Shown: positions 16,984-27,179, numbered from the stretch's first letter. The stretch is DNA of 64,000 bases from Bacteroidaceae bacterium (GCA_017531985.1 JAFXJY010000035.1:48484-112483); one strand, 5' to 3'. The notes: generated from the sequence alone by a model not told the origin. Program-made: numbers and translations.

Positions 16984-17544
16984 ATGACACTCTTTTCACT
17001 TATTGTCTTAGCCATAGGGCTGTGTATGGATAGTTTTGCAGTATCACTTACGAGTGGAGTACTCATGAATCCGTTCACGCATCGTCGGGCTTGTCGATTT
17101 GCAGCTATCTTGGCACTGTTTCAAGGACTGATGCCGGTGATAGGGTGGTTGCTGGGTGTAGGATTTCGTGATTATATCGAGGCGTACGACCATTGGATAG
17201 CTCTCGCTCTGTTGGTATATTTGGGAGGGCGTATGATATATGAAGCATTGCAGAATGAGGAAAATGCATGTTTCGACCCCTGCTGCATGAAAACAGCCAT
17301 GAGCTTAGGATTAGCCACCAGCATCGATGCCATGGCTGTGGGTATCTCTCTATCGTTCTTGCATGTCGATATATTGCAGTCGGGGGTAGTAATAGGTATA
17401 ACCACCTTCTTGTTCTCAATGGGTGGTATATACATAGGTCGAAAAATAGGTACTTATCTTAAAAAGAATGCCGGCATCATTGGCGGTATCATTCTCATAC
17501 TCATAGGGGTGAAAATATGTGTCGAACACCTGTTTTTTTCGTAA
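16984..17544 (+). CDS. mntP: Manganese efflux pump MntP
   Basis: 186 aa, inner-membrane protein with about six helices in two inverted halves, each holding the family's Asp motif: CMDSFAVSL near residues 14-22 and SIDAMAVGIS near 112-121. A Cys-containing loop (ENACFDPCCMK) separates the halves. MntP exports Mn(II) to avoid toxicity. Length is typical. No convincing yybP-ykoY riboswitch was recognised in the ~125-nt leader, although a terminator hairpin lies there. Confidence 0.92.
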   Translation: MTLFSLIVLAIGLCMDSFAVSLTSGVLMNPFTHRRACRFAAILALFQGLMPVIGWLLGVGFRDYIEAYDHWIALALLVYLGGRMIYEALQNEENACFDPCCMKTAMSLGLATSIDAMAVGISLSFLHVDILQSGVVIGITTFLFSMGGIYIGRKIGTYLKKNAGIIGGIILILIGVKICVEHLFFS

Positions 17545-17640
17545 CCTGGTAGGTTGCCACATAGGTAATCGGGTAGCTCTTGTAATCGTTGAAAATAAAA
17601 TATATAATCGCGATATACAATATTCTCCTCTGACAAAAGT

Positions 17641-17669
17641 TTGTTTTTGAATTATAATGTGTATTTTTG
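17641..17669 (+). promoter_or_regulatory. Promoter for speA
   Basis: TTG at 17641-17643 and TATTTTTG at 17662-17669 (exact TAnnTTTG), 18-bp spacing, 55 bp before the ATG at 17725. Confidence 0.65.
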
Positions 17670-17724
17670 CACACTTTTTGATATGTAAGAATATTTACCA
17701 ACCTTTTAAATAGGCAATTGACAA

Positions 17725-19620
17725 ATGAGAAGATGGCGTATCGAAGACTCGGCCGAGTTGTATAATATCAATGGCTGGGGATTGAAATACTTTTCGATTA
17801 ACGAAAAGGGGCATGTGCAAGTAACACCTCGCGAAGGACACGCATCGGTCGATCTGCGTGAACTGATGGACGAGTTGCAAATACGCGACGTGACAGCTCC
17901 TGTGCTTGTTCGTTTCCCCGATATCCTCGACAATCGTATTGAGAAGATTTCAAACTGTTTTCAACAGGCTGCTGAGGAGTATGGTTACAATGCACAAAAC
18001 TTTATCATATATCCTATCAAAGTCAACCAGATGCGACCCGTAGTCGAGGAGATTGTCAGTCATGGTAAAAAGTTTAACATCGGTCTTGAAGCCGGTTCAA
18101 AGCCCGAATTGCATGCTGTCTTAGCTATAAATACCGACAAGAACTCTCTTATTATCTGTAATGGATATAAAGATGAAACTTACATCGAATTGGCTCTTCT
18201 TGCCCAAAAGATGGGACGTCGCATCTTTCTTGTGGTGGAGAAACTCAATGAGCTGAAAAATATTGCCGAGATTGCCAAGAGATTTAAGGTGCAACCCAAC
18301 ATCGGTATTCGCATCAAGTTGGCGAGTGCCGGAAGTGGTAAATGGGAAGAATCGGGTGGCGATGGCAGTAAATTCGGCCTTAATTCGAGTGAACTGCTTG
18401 AAGCTCTCGAATTTCTGCGTCAACGTAAGATGACTGATTGTCTGCGTTTCATACACTTCCACATAGGCAGTCAGATAACCAAGATACGTCGTATCAAGAA
18501 TGCACTGCGTGAAGCATCACAATTCTATGTACAACTGCAACGTATGGGATTCAATGTCGAGTTTGTCGATATTGGCGGCGGTCTGGGTGTTGACTATGAT
18601 GGCTCTCGCTCATCGTCGAGTGAAAGTAGCATGAATTACTCTATTCAAGAGTATGTCAATGACGCCGTCTTTACGTTGGTCGATGTGTGCAACAAGAATA
18701 ATCTGCCACAACCCAATATCATCACCGAGAGTGGTCGTTCACTTACGGCACACCACTCCGTGCTTATTATTGAAGCCCTCGAAACAACATCGCTACCTAT
18801 CTGGGATGAGAAAGAAGAACTTGAAGAAAATGCCCATGAACTGGCTCGTGAGTTGTACAATATATGGGACAACATGAACACCCCTCGCTTGCTTGAAAGC
18901 TGGCACGATGCCTTGCAGATACGAGAAGAGGCTCTCGACCTGTTCAGTCTCGGCATGCTAGACCTTAATACCCGGGCTCAGATTGAAAAACTCTTCTGGT
19001 CTATCGCCCGAGAGGTTAACCAGATGGCTCTGAGCATGAAACATGCTCCCGAGGAGTTGCGTAAGATACAGCGAATGCTCCCCGATAAGTATTTCTGTAA
19101 CTTCTCCCTATTCCAGTCATTGCCCGACTCGTGGGCTATTGATCAAGTGTTCCCCATCATGCCCATCGGACGCCTCGATGAACGTCCCGATCGCACAGCT
19201 ACACTGCAAGACATAACCTGTGACTCGGATGGCAAGATAGCCAATTTCATATCGAGCAGTGGTGCATCCAGTTCGCTTCCTGTTCATTGTGTAGGTAAAG
19301 AGCCTTATTACATAGGAGTCTTTCTGGTGGGTGCCTATCAAGAGATATTGGGCGACATGCACAATCTTTTTGGCGATACCAATGCTGTGCATATCAGTGT
19401 GTACAAAGACCGATATGAGATAGATCAAGTAATCGATGGAGAAACGGTTGCTGAGGTACTTGACTATGTACAATTCTCTCCTAAGAAATTGGTGCGAAGT
19501 GTCGAGGCCTGGGCAACGGCTTCAATGAAGGCCGGTATCATTACTCCCGAGGAAGGTCGTGAGTTTCTCTCCAACTATCGTTCGGGACTATACGGTTACA
19601 CTTATCTCGAACGCGATTAA
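17725..19620 (+). CDS. speA: Biosynthetic arginine decarboxylase
   Basis: 631 aa, the usual length. Fold-type III PLP enzyme that converts arginine to agmatine, the first step of putrescine/spermidine synthesis by the agmatine route. PLP lysine is Lys99 in YPIKVNQ; glycine-rich FVDIGGGLGVDYDG binds the cofactor phosphate, and the C-terminal beta domain has the conserved SSLPVHCVG-type and GAYQEILGDMHNLFG segments. Agmatine-processing genes are not adjacent. Single gene between a promoter (17641-17669) and a terminator (19637-19681). Confidence 0.95.
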   Translation: MRRWRIEDSAELYNINGWGLKYFSINEKGHVQVTPREGHASVDLRELMDELQIRDVTAPVLVRFPDILDNRIEKISNCFQQAAEEYGYNAQNFIIYPIKVNQMRPVVEEIVSHGKKFNIGLEAGSKPELHAVLAINTDKNSLIICNGYKDETYIELALLAQKMGRRIFLVVEKLNELKNIAEIAKRFKVQPNIGIRIKLASAGSGKWEESGGDGSKFGLNSSELLEALEFLRQRKMTDCLRFIHFHIGSQITKIRRIKNALREASQFYVQLQRMGFNVEFVDIGGGLGVDYDGSRSSSSESSMNYSIQEYVNDAVFTLVDVCNKNNLPQPNIITESGRSLTAHHSVLIIEALETTSLPIWDEKEELEENAHELARELYNIWDNMNTPRLLESWHDALQIREEALDLFSLGMLDLNTRAQIEKLFWSIAREVNQMALSMKHAPEELRKIQRMLPDKYFCNFSLFQSLPDSWAIDQVFPIMPIGRLDERPDRTATLQDITCDSDGKIANFISSSGASSSLPVHCVGKEPYYIGVFLVGAYQEILGDMHNLFGDTNAVHISVYKDRYEIDQVIDGETVAEVLDYVQFSPKKLVRSVEAWATASMKAGIITPEEGREFLSNYRSGLYGYTYLERD

Positions 19621-19636
19621 TACAAGCAATCACAAT

Positions 19637-19681
19637 GGTTAGCCCACTGCCACCTGACCGGCTTCGGGCTAACCGATTTTA
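19637..19681 (+). terminator. Intrinsic terminator of speA
   Basis: GGTTAGCCC (19637-19645) pairs with GGGCTAACC (19666-19674), followed by GATTTTATA. Confidence 0.8.
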
Positions 19682-19707
19682 TACATAAGCCATAATCTCC
19701 TTGTAGA

Positions 19708-20457
19708 GTGCGTTACTTTTTATACTTTGCCTACGATGGCACAAATTATCACGGATGGCAGGTACAACCCAATGCTGTCACAGTGCAACTTCGTCTTGAA
19801 GAAGCGATGCACACACTGTTGCGACAGCCTGTACCCGTTACCGGAGCTGGTCGTACCGATGCAGGAGTCAATGCCCGACTGATGGTGGCTCATTTCGACA
19901 TCGTTACCCCGCTGCCCGATGCAGACGCTTTTGTCGACCGTCTGAACCGTCTGCTTCCCCCCGATATTGTGGCATTACGCTGTCAACCGGTTGTCGATGA
20001 GGCTCATGCTCGCTTTGATGCAACTTCAAGAACCTATAAGTATTATGTAATAGACCACAAGTCGCCTTTCTTCGAACGCTATGCTTGGCGATACCGTGGT
20101 ACACTCGATTACGACTTGATGAATCGTGCGGCTGAACGATTGTATGAACATACCGATTTTACATCATTCAGCAAGCTCCACACCGACGTCAAAACCAATA
20201 ATTGCCGTGTGACCTATGCCCGCTGGGAGAAGGATGGAGAAGGTTATGCATTTACCATCACTGCCGATCGTTTCCTTCGCAACATGGTGCGTGCCATAGT
20301 GGGTACGCTCATCGAAGTGGGACGGCACAAAATGTCGGTAGAGGAGTTTGATGCAGTCATTGTCGGCAAGAGTCGTTCGTTGGCAGGTACCTCCATGCCG
20401 GGTAAGGCTCTCTTCTTACATAATGTTACTTACCCCGAGGAAATTTTCATTCGATAG
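19708..20457 (+). CDS. truA: tRNA pseudouridine(38-40) synthase TruA
   Basis: 249 aa, starting at a GTG (19708-19710). Modifies U38-U40 in tRNA anticodon stems. The catalytic Asp is in GAGRTDAGVNA; YDGTNYHGWQVQP near the N-terminus and RFLRNMVRAIVGTLIEVG near the C-terminus are family signatures. Length is normal. A DMT transporter gene starts 34 bp downstream and is probably cotranscribed. Confidence 0.95.
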   Translation: MRYFLYFAYDGTNYHGWQVQPNAVTVQLRLEEAMHTLLRQPVPVTGAGRTDAGVNARLMVAHFDIVTPLPDADAFVDRLNRLLPPDIVALRCQPVVDEAHARFDATSRTYKYYVIDHKSPFFERYAWRYRGTLDYDLMNRAAERLYEHTDFTSFSKLHTDVKTNNCRVTYARWEKDGEGYAFTITADRFLRNMVRAIVGTLIEVGRHKMSVEEFDAVIVGKSRSLAGTSMPGKALFLHNVTYPEEIFIR

Positions 20458-20491
20458 TTATTCAGCATCTATCATGATACTTTGATTATCT

Positions 20492-21394
20492 ATGTGGTTG
20501 ACGTTGGCTTTTCTCTCGGCACTCCTTCTCGGAGTGTATGATACATGCAAGAAAGCTGCTCTTAATGGTAATGCAGTCATTCCTGTCTTGCTATTAAACA
20601 CATTGTTCAGTTCGTTATTGCTTCTGCCTATCATCTTGCTATCGGTATTTATGCCCGATGTGATGAGTGATACGATATTCTATGTACCACCTGCCGACCT
20701 TCGTACTCATATCTACATTTTTGTCAAATCCTGCATTGTTCTCTCGTCGTGGCTTTTTGCCTATTTTGCAACCAAGCATCTGCCCATTACGATAGCAGCT
20801 CCCATCAAGGCCTCGCAGCCCATTCTCACCCTCTTAGGGGCTTTGTTGTTTTTCGGTGAGGCTCTTAATGGCTATCAGTGGATGGGTGTGATTATTGCTA
20901 TTGTAGCATTTATAATGTTATCCATATCGGGACGTAAGGAGGGAATTAACTTCAAGCACAATGTGTGGATATTATTTATTGTCATGGCTACGGTGACGGG
21001 AGCCATCAGCGGACTTTATGACAAATATCTGATGTCCAATGGTTTTCATCGTATGACGGTGCTTGTGTGGTATTCGTTCTATCAATTGCTGCTCATGTCC
21101 ATTATTACAATGGTGTTGTGGTATCCCAAGCGTAAGGCTACCACACCCTTTGTGTGGCGAAAGAGTATATTTTTTATCTCACTCTTTCTCATCGCAGCCG
21201 ACTTTGTCTATTTCTATGCTCTCAGCTATCCAGCATCGATGATATCCATTGTCTCAATGGTGCGTCGCAGTAGTGTTGTGGTGAGTTTTACTGCCGGTGC
21301 TATACTTTTCCGCGAGAAGAATATTCGTAGCAAAGCTATCGACCTGCTGTTGGTGCTTATAGGAATGATATTTCTCTATCTGGGGACGAGATAA
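20492..21394 (+). CDS. DMT-superfamily (EamA-type) transporter
   Basis: 300 aa with about ten hydrophobic segments arranged as two EamA repeats (roughly 1-140 and 155-300); a conserved PITIAAPIKASQPILT stretch ends the first repeat and YPASMISIVSMVRRSSVVVSF lies in the second. Inner-membrane exporter or exchanger of a small metabolite, substrate unknown. It follows truA closely and converges on the LysM gene with only 13 bp between stops. Confidence 0.8.
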   Translation: MWLTLAFLSALLLGVYDTCKKAALNGNAVIPVLLLNTLFSSLLLLPIILLSVFMPDVMSDTIFYVPPADLRTHIYIFVKSCIVLSSWLFAYFATKHLPITIAAPIKASQPILTLLGALLFFGEALNGYQWMGVIIAIVAFIMLSISGRKEGINFKHNVWILFIVMATVTGAISGLYDKYLMSNGFHRMTVLVWYSFYQLLLMSIITMVLWYPKRKATTPFVWRKSIFFISLFLIAADFVYFYALSYPASMISIVSMVRRSSVVVSFTAGAILFREKNIRSKAIDLLLVLIGMIFLYLGTR

Positions 21395-21407
21395 TACCGT
21401 GTATTCT

Positions 21408-22295
21408 CTATCTTAATACCAGTTCTGTTCCCATTGTCAATGTGTCGTTGTATCGCATCTTGTTGCGACGAGCCAGACGCTTGCAATCTATACCGTAAAG
21501 TTGTGATATTGAGTGGAATGTTTCTCCCTCTCGTACGATGTGTGTGTCGTATCCTTTTACTGCTTTGCGGTGCTTCTTCTCTAAGTAAACAATATCCCCT
21601 TCATGAAGAATATCGTCCACTCGACCATCGTTATACTTGGCCAAGTCCTTGCCTCTGAAACCCATGTCGATGGCTATTGATGTGTAAGTATCGCCCATGC
21701 AAGCCTCGACATAAAGCAGTCCCCATGCCTTATATACCTCGCGAATCAACACAACATCGTCATGTTGTCGTGCTGCAAGTACAGCACGTTCGGCATCCTC
21801 GGTATAGTAGTTCAAGTCATGACGTTCTATGATATTTATCAGTTTTTTGTCATACTCACTATCCTCGGCATATCCGCATGCTTTCAGCCCCTTTGCCCAT
21901 CCTTTGTAATCGGTTATTTTCAGGTCGAATAAATTGCTATATCGTCTCGTTAACAGGAATTGCGAGTGATCCTGAAACGACTCATCGACCGACTCGTATT
22001 TGCGGTATGACCTATTACCGTAACACACCGTGTCGCCCTCCCAATAGTGAGCCTCTATCCCGAAGTGGTTGTTGGCTGCGAGTGCTAGTTCGCTACATCC
22101 GGCTGTCGACTCTAAAATGCCCTGAGCCAGTGTTATACCGGCCGGAATGTTGTATCGCAATTGATGTTCTTGTGCCAGTAATGCATATTGCATAATATAC
22201 TTTTCATTGCGGCTCAGAGTCTCTTGACTCATGAGGGGAGTGCTTATACTCATCAGAAGAATATACAATATACAACGGGTGATGGTGTGTCTCAT
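21408..22295 (-). CDS. LysM-containing N-acetylglucosaminidase (FlgJ/Mannosyl-glycoprotein type)
   Basis: 295 aa from ATG 22295 (a longer frame to 22328 exists but the ATG gives a clean signal peptide, CILYILLMSISTPLMS). Residues ~30-170 are a glucosaminidase domain with the catalytic Glu in GILESTAGCSELA and the ANNHFGIEA and YRKYESVDESFQDH motifs. Two LysM-like repeats follow (about 195-240, ending IVYLEKK, and the last ~45 residues, THIVREGETFHSISQLYGI). It likely cleaves peptidoglycan glycan strands in the periplasm. Convergent with the DMT gene. Confidence 0.88.
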   Translation of the reverse strand: MRHTITRCILYILLMSISTPLMSQETLSRNEKYIMQYALLAQEHQLRYNIPAGITLAQGILESTAGCSELALAANNHFGIEAHYWEGDTVCYGNRSYRKYESVDESFQDHSQFLLTRRYSNLFDLKITDYKGWAKGLKACGYAEDSEYDKKLINIIERHDLNYYTEDAERAVLAARQHDDVVLIREVYKAWGLLYVEACMGDTYTSIAIDMGFRGKDLAKYNDGRVDDILHEGDIVYLEKKHRKAVKGYDTHIVREGETFHSISQLYGIDCKRLARRNKMRYNDTLTMGTELVLR

Positions 22296-22358
22296 GATAA
22301 AAATTATTTTATTGTACGAAAAAATCATATTTGGACATTATCTTTCGACAAAAATTCA

Positions 22359-22366
22359 TACATTTG
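22359..22366 (+). promoter_or_regulatory. -7 promoter box for cdd-dnaX
   Basis: TACATTTG at 22359-22366 matches TAnnTTTG and lies 25 bp before the cdd ATG at 22392, inside an upstream-extended open frame, which supports the shorter start. Confidence 0.6.
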
Positions 22367-22391
22367 TGCAAGTACCGAAATAGTTTGTGTT

Positions 22392-22871
22392 ATGAAAAAT
22401 ATCGAAATTGCTACAAATATAATAGTTTGTGATTATAATGAACTAACCGATATACAAAAAAAATTAGTTACACAAGCCAAGGAGGCTTGTCGTACAGCCT
22501 ATGCACCATATTCGCAATTTAATGTTGGGGCTGCGGCACTACTTGATAATGACCAGATCATCAGTGGCAGTAATCAAGAAAATGCCGCCTATCCATCCGG
22601 TACTTGTGCCGAGCGTACCACTCTCTTCTATGCCGGAGCCAAGTATCCCGATAATGCAGTTACAAAACTTGCCATTGCTGCTTATAAAGGAGATGCTTTC
22701 ACCGCTACCCCGACTGCTCCTTGTGGTGCATGTCGACAAGTGATACTCGAGACCGAACACCGTTATAAGACTCCCATTGAGATTATTCTTTATGGTGAGG
22801 AAAAAACATACATTATCACATCCATCGAGTCGTTGTTGCCACTATGCTTCGGTAAGACCGACCTAGAATAA
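22392..22871 (+). CDS. cdd: Cytidine deaminase
   Basis: 159 aa from ATG 22392. Small homotetrameric zinc enzyme that deaminates cytidine and deoxycytidine in pyrimidine salvage. Zinc and catalytic residues are in TCAERTTLF (Cys and proton-shuttle Glu) and PCGACRQV (two Cys); YAPYSQFNVGAAAL and SGSNQENAAYPSG are substrate-binding signatures. The frame is open back to 22188 but that extension overlaps the divergent LysM gene and has no family similarity. dnaX starts 10 bp after the stop. Confidence 0.93.
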   Translation: MKNIEIATNIIVCDYNELTDIQKKLVTQAKEACRTAYAPYSQFNVGAAALLDNDQIISGSNQENAAYPSGTCAERTTLFYAGAKYPDNAVTKLAIAAYKGDAFTATPTAPCGACRQVILETEHRYKTPIEIILYGEEKTYIITSIESLLPLCFGKTDLE

Positions 22872-22881
22872 TAGCATACAA

Positions 22882-24609
22882 ATGGAAAATTACATCGTTT
22901 CAGCTCGTAAATATCGCCCTTCAACGTTCCAATCGGTTGTAGGACAGAAGGCTCTGACACAGACACTCAAAAACGCCATCGATGCCGGTAAATTAGCTCA
23001 TGCCTATCTTTTCTGCGGTCCTCGTGGCGTAGGAAAAACCTCATGTGCCCGTATCTTTGCCAAGACTATCAACTGTCTACACCCCACCGCAAGCGGTGAG
23101 GCTTGTAACGAGTGCGAGTCGTGCCGTGCCTTTAACGAGCAGCGTTCTTATAATATCTCGGAACTCGATGCCGCATCGAACAATAGTGTTGATGATATAA
23201 GACAACTTGTCGACCAAGTGCGTATCCCTCCGCAGATAGGTAAGTATAAGGTATATATTGTCGATGAGGTACACATGCTTTCGACAGCTGCATTCAATGC
23301 ATTCTTAAAGACTCTCGAAGAGCCTCCTCACCATGCTATCTTTATACTGGCCACCACTGAGAAGCATAAAATTCTACCCACTATACTTTCACGCTGTCAA
23401 GTTTATGATTTCCAGCGTATAACCATTGCCGATATTGCCGAACATCTGCAATATGTTGCGTCGCAAGAAGATATTGTTGCCGAACCCGAGGCTCTCAGCA
23501 TCATAGCTCAGAAAGCCGACGGAGGTATGCGTGATGCCTTATCAATATTTGACCAAATAGCCAGTTTTACAGCCGGAAATATTACTTATAATGCTGTTAT
23601 AGAGAACCTAAATGTTCTTGACTACGAATATTACTTCCGTCTTACCGATGCATTTCTTGGAGCCAATGTTCCGGCTGCTCTACTGCTCTACAAAGAGATA
23701 TGCGACAAAGGTTTTGAGTCGCAACACTTTATCAGTGGTCTTAGCAATCATTTTCGCAACTTGTTAGTTAGCAAAGATGTGTCCACTCTCACCCTATTGG
23801 AAGTGAGTGAACAAACTGCCCGGAGGTATGGCGATCAAGCCTCTCGCTGCGATATACGGATGTTGTACAAAGCGATGGACTTGACCAATCGTTGCGATCT
23901 TGATTATCGCGTGAGCAATAACAAGCGTTTCTTGGTGGAACTTATGCTCATACAGTTATGTCAGCTGTCAATGCCATCGGAGCCAGCACAACAATCGCAA
24001 CCAGCCTTGCAAGCTGTTCAACCCGCTCAACCAGCCACTCAACCTCGTCAAGCACAGCCTGCTCAGCCGGTCGCACAACCTCATCAGGCACAACCGACCG
24101 TACAGCCCAAGCAAGCCCCATCGGCACAGTCCTATGTGCCTCGTCCTGTCACGCAGCAAGCATCGGCTCCTCGTCACGGTGTTCCCATGCCTTCAATACG
24201 TATCAACGCGCAGAAGGAAGAACCTGCTCCCGAAAAAGAGAAACGTAATGAACCCTTCACCAACGAGCAACTTGTAGAGGCTTGGCTGAATTATGCCGAG
24301 ACCATTACCAATGAAGTGGCATTGTATAATACAATGCTCTCGCACAAACCCACGCTCAAAGGTGTCAATATATGTCACGTTTCGGTGGAGAGTACTATAC
24401 AGCAGTCGCTCATTCTTGTCAGTCGCGATGGCCTGCTTAACTTTCTTCACAACGAATTGAAGAACGATACTATCGACTTAGAGACAGACATTAAAGTGTC
24501 GAACGAACGACACATATCATATGACACAACCGAAATTCTCTCTGCTATGAAAGAGGATAACCCCAATATCGTGAAAGCTGTCGAAGTGCTACAACTTGAA
24601 TTGGAATAG
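22882..24609 (+). CDS. dnaX: DNA polymerase III subunit gamma/tau
   Basis: 575 aa. AAA+ clamp-loader subunit. Walker A GPRGVGKTSCARIFAKTINC, four-Cys zinc module (CNECESC and the upstream Cys), Walker B VYIVDEVHMLS, sensor LATTEKHKILPTILSRCQ, then domain III. Residues ~365-430 are a low-complexity Gln/Pro/Ala linker with repeated QPxQ units, probably flexible, and the last ~120 residues form a tau-like C-terminal domain that would contact polymerase. Cotranscribed with cdd. Confidence 0.95.
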   Translation: MENYIVSARKYRPSTFQSVVGQKALTQTLKNAIDAGKLAHAYLFCGPRGVGKTSCARIFAKTINCLHPTASGEACNECESCRAFNEQRSYNISELDAASNNSVDDIRQLVDQVRIPPQIGKYKVYIVDEVHMLSTAAFNAFLKTLEEPPHHAIFILATTEKHKILPTILSRCQVYDFQRITIADIAEHLQYVASQEDIVAEPEALSIIAQKADGGMRDALSIFDQIASFTAGNITYNAVIENLNVLDYEYYFRLTDAFLGANVPAALLLYKEICDKGFESQHFISGLSNHFRNLLVSKDVSTLTLLEVSEQTARRYGDQASRCDIRMLYKAMDLTNRCDLDYRVSNNKRFLVELMLIQLCQLSMPSEPAQQSQPALQAVQPAQPATQPRQAQPAQPVAQPHQAQPTVQPKQAPSAQSYVPRPVTQQASAPRHGVPMPSIRINAQKEEPAPEKEKRNEPFTNEQLVEAWLNYAETITNEVALYNTMLSHKPTLKGVNICHVSVESTIQQSLILVSRDGLLNFLHNELKNDTIDLETDIKVSNERHISYDTTEILSAMKEDNPNIVKAVEVLQLELE

Positions 24610-24716
24610 TAAAGATTCTTGGTGATTTTAGGCTTGTAAGCCCCTATTTTCTGGCAAATTTCCATATATGGATATTGCCTGCCTCAAATTTTTTATCAAA
24701 TTATTGGCAAAAAGCG

Positions 24717-24747
24717 TTGTTTCCTTAAAAAGCATTTATTACTTTTG
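24717..24747 (+). promoter_or_regulatory. Promoter for ansA
   Basis: TTG (24717-24719), 20-bp spacer, TACTTTTG (24740-24747); 29 bp before the ATG at 24777. Confidence 0.75.
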
Positions 24748-24776
24748 CGGTGTCAATAAAGTAAAACCTAAATACT

Positions 24777-25838
24777 ATGACCACACCATCCACATCAGTC
24801 CTCATTATTTACACAGGAGGAACTATCGGAATGACTCAAAATCCCGAAACAGGAGCGTTGGAACCCTTCGATTTCAACCATCTTATCGACAATGTTCCAG
24901 AACTACGACGTTTGGGATATTCAATATCCACAATACAGTTTGATCCCATTATCGATTCGTCCGAGACCGAACCCACTCAGTGGAGTAAACTGGTACACAT
25001 CATTGCCGACAATTACGAAAAATATTATGGATTTGTTGTTCTCCATGGTACCGATACAATGGCCTACACTGCATCAGCGGTGAGCTTTATGCTCGAAAAT
25101 CTCGGCAAGCCGGTTATCTTTACCGGATCGCAACTCCCCATCGGAATGTTGCGTACTGATGGAAAGGAGAATCTTATAACAGCCATTGAGATTGCTGCCG
25201 ACAGGGATGAACATGGCAACCCCCGTGTCCCCGAGGTGTGCATATTCTTTGAAAATGCACTGATGCGAGGTAATCGCACCAGCAAAATCAGTTCGCAATT
25301 CTTCAATGCATTTACATCGCCCAACTATCCACTCTTGGCTCATGTAGGTATCAACATCAATTACGATGACGTGGAGATACACACCCCCGACAACAACGAG
25401 CCGTTGAAACCACACTTCAACATGGATAACAACGTTGTTGTACTCAAACTCTTCCCCGGTATCAATCGACATGCCGTACACCAAGCTCTCACCATCCCCG
25501 GGCTGAAAGGTGTTGTACTCGAAACATTCGGTTCGGGCAATGCTCCTCGTTACGACTGGTTCTTGGAAGAGTTGCGTAATGCAACCGAACGAGGCATTGT
25601 CATTGTCAACGTAACACAATGCAGTAGTGGTAGTGTGCAGATGGGACTATACCGCACCGGTAACACATTACGCGACATAGGTATCATCAGCGGATTCGAT
25701 AGCACCACCGAGGCAGCCTTGGCCAAATTGATGTTCCTCTTCGGTCATCATCTCACACCCGAACAAGTTATCGAGGCTATGAAACGTTCATTTGTTGGTG
25801 AGGTTACCATTCCCCGACCTTCGGCCGTTTCTCAATAA
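24777..25838 (+). CDS. ansA: Type I (cytosolic) L-asparaginase
   Basis: 353 aa. Hydrolyses asparagine to aspartate and ammonia. The first catalytic Thr is in YTGGTIGM and the second in the HGTDTMAYTASA motif; LRTDGKENLITAIEIA and GSGNAPRYDWF are further family signatures. No signal peptide, so type I. Monocistronic: own promoter, and a 16-bp bidirectional terminator at 25856-25900. Confidence 0.93.
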   Translation: MTTPSTSVLIIYTGGTIGMTQNPETGALEPFDFNHLIDNVPELRRLGYSISTIQFDPIIDSSETEPTQWSKLVHIIADNYEKYYGFVVLHGTDTMAYTASAVSFMLENLGKPVIFTGSQLPIGMLRTDGKENLITAIEIAADRDEHGNPRVPEVCIFFENALMRGNRTSKISSQFFNAFTSPNYPLLAHVGININYDDVEIHTPDNNEPLKPHFNMDNNVVVLKLFPGINRHAVHQALTIPGLKGVVLETFGSGNAPRYDWFLEELRNATERGIVIVNVTQCSSGSVQMGLYRTGNTLRDIGIISGFDSTTEAALAKLMFLFGHHLTPEQVIEAMKRSFVGEVTIPRPSAVSQ

Positions 25839-25855
25839 TAGGGATAATAAATAAC

Positions 25856-25900
25856 ACAAGAGGCTGCGTTCGCTGATATAGATAGAACGCAGCCTCTTGT
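25856..25900. terminator. Bidirectional terminator between ansA and asd
   Basis: ACAAGAGGCTGCGTTC (25856-25871) and its exact complement (25885-25900), 13-nt loop, between convergent stops at 25838 and 25921. Confidence 0.85.
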
Positions 25901-25920
25901 ATTAAGTGGTATATAAGCGA

Positions 25921-26931
25921 TTATTTCAGGTCGCCCACTTTTATCAGATATTCGGCTATTTGAACAGCATTCAGTGCAGCACCCTTCTTAATCTGGTCGC
26001 TGACCAGCCAGAATGTCAATCCATTGGGATTTGTCAAGTCTTTGCGAATACGACCCACATATACAGGATCTTCATTAGCCTTGTCGAGAGGCATGGGATA
26101 AGAACGTTCGGCAGGGTTATCCTGCAACACAACACCCTCAGCTGCTGCGAAGGCTTGTCGTGCTTCTTCGACACTGATGGGACGCTCTGTCTCCACCCAC
26201 ACTGCCTCGCTGTGGGCTCGCAACACCGGTACACGCACACACATGGCACTTACCATTACATCCGAGTGCATGATTTTGCGAGTTTCGTGATACATCTTCA
26301 TCTCCTCCTTGGTGTAGAGGTTGTCGGTAAAGACATCGACCTGAGGGATTAAGTTATACGCCAGTTGATAATAGAACTTCTCCACCGTAGGTTTCTCACC
26401 GGCAATAAGTTCTTCATACTGATGTTTCAACTCCTCCATCGCCGATGCACCCGCTCCACTGGCAGCCTGATAGGTAGCAACATGTACGCGTGTAATGTGC
26501 GACAAGTTTTCAATAGCTTTCAGTGCCACAACCATCTGAATAGTGGTACAATTGGGATTGGCTATGATGCCGCGAGGACGCACCAAAGCATCTTCACCAT
26601 TCACCTCAGGCACTACCAAAGGCACATCATCGCACATGCGGAAGGCACTTGAATTGTCTATCATGACAGCCCCATGGCGAGTTATTGTCTCGGCAAACTC
26701 CTGCGATGTGCTTCCACCAGCCGACGTAAAGGCTATATCCACTCCTTTAAAGTCATCATTATGCTTCAACTCTCGCACTACTATCTCCTTGCCTCGAAAC
26801 GTATATGTCGTTCCGGCACTCCGCGACGAGCCGAACAATAACAATTCGTCGATGGGAAAATTACGCTCATCGAGTACTCTTAGAAACTCTTGACCAACGG
26901 CACCACTGGCACCAACAATTGCAACTTTCAT
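25921..26931 (-). CDS. asd: Aspartate-semialdehyde dehydrogenase
   Basis: 336 aa from the ATG at 26931; an in-frame TTG two codons upstream is less likely. Reduces aspartyl phosphate to aspartate semialdehyde, between the two ThrA activities and at the branch to diaminopimelate. NADP motif [18 protein letters not shown] at 3-20, catalytic Cys in [10 protein letters not shown], His in [15 protein letters not shown]. Own promoter (26958-26988). Confidence 0.95.
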   Translation of the reverse strand: MKVAIVGASGAVGQEFLRVLDERNFPIDELLLFGSSRSAGTTYTFRGKEIVVRELKHNDDFKGVDIAFTSAGGSTSQEFAETITRHGAVMIDNSSAFRMCDDVPLVVPEVNGEDALVRPRGIIANPNCTTIQMVVALKAIENLSHITRVHVATYQAASGAGASAMEELKHQYEELIAGEKPTVEKFYYQLAYNLIPQVDVFTDNLYTKEEMKMYHETRKIMHSDVMVSAMCVRVPVLRAHSEAVWVETERPISVEEARQAFAAAEGVVLQDNPAERSYPMPLDKANEDPVYVGRIRKDLTNPNGLTFWLVSDQIKKGAALNAVQIAEYLIKVGDLK

Positions 26932-26957
26932 TTTCAATTTTTTTTAGTTTCAATGTA

Positions 26958-26988
26958 CAAAGGTACTAATTATATATGTTTATGCCAA
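26958..26988 (-). promoter_or_regulatory. Promoter for asd
   Basis: On the minus strand TTG (26988-26986), 20-bp spacer, TACCTTTG (26965-26958); 26 bp from the asd start. Confidence 0.75.
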
Positions 26989-27179
26989 ATTGTATTTTAT
27001 TTTACATTATTGTAACTTTTAGCAACATTGTATAGTTATAGGAGACTTCTGTAATCTGCGATTTTATGCCCATAATGAGTATCATGTTTCGCAATTTTTT
27101 TGTTTTTCTAATAAAAAAATTTGTTTTTTTTGAAATATGTTTTCTGTTGATAATCAGCGTGATAGGTTGATTGTCGGAA

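Noticed and set aside
23960..24180. Gln/Pro/Ala repeats in dnaX as a CRISPR or tandem-repeat locus
   Set aside because: Repeats are short, degenerate and in frame with the gamma/tau linker; there are no spacer-like units.
25074..25619. 181-codon antisense ORF inside ansA
   Set aside because: Fully within a well-supported asparaginase gene; peptide has no recognisable pattern.
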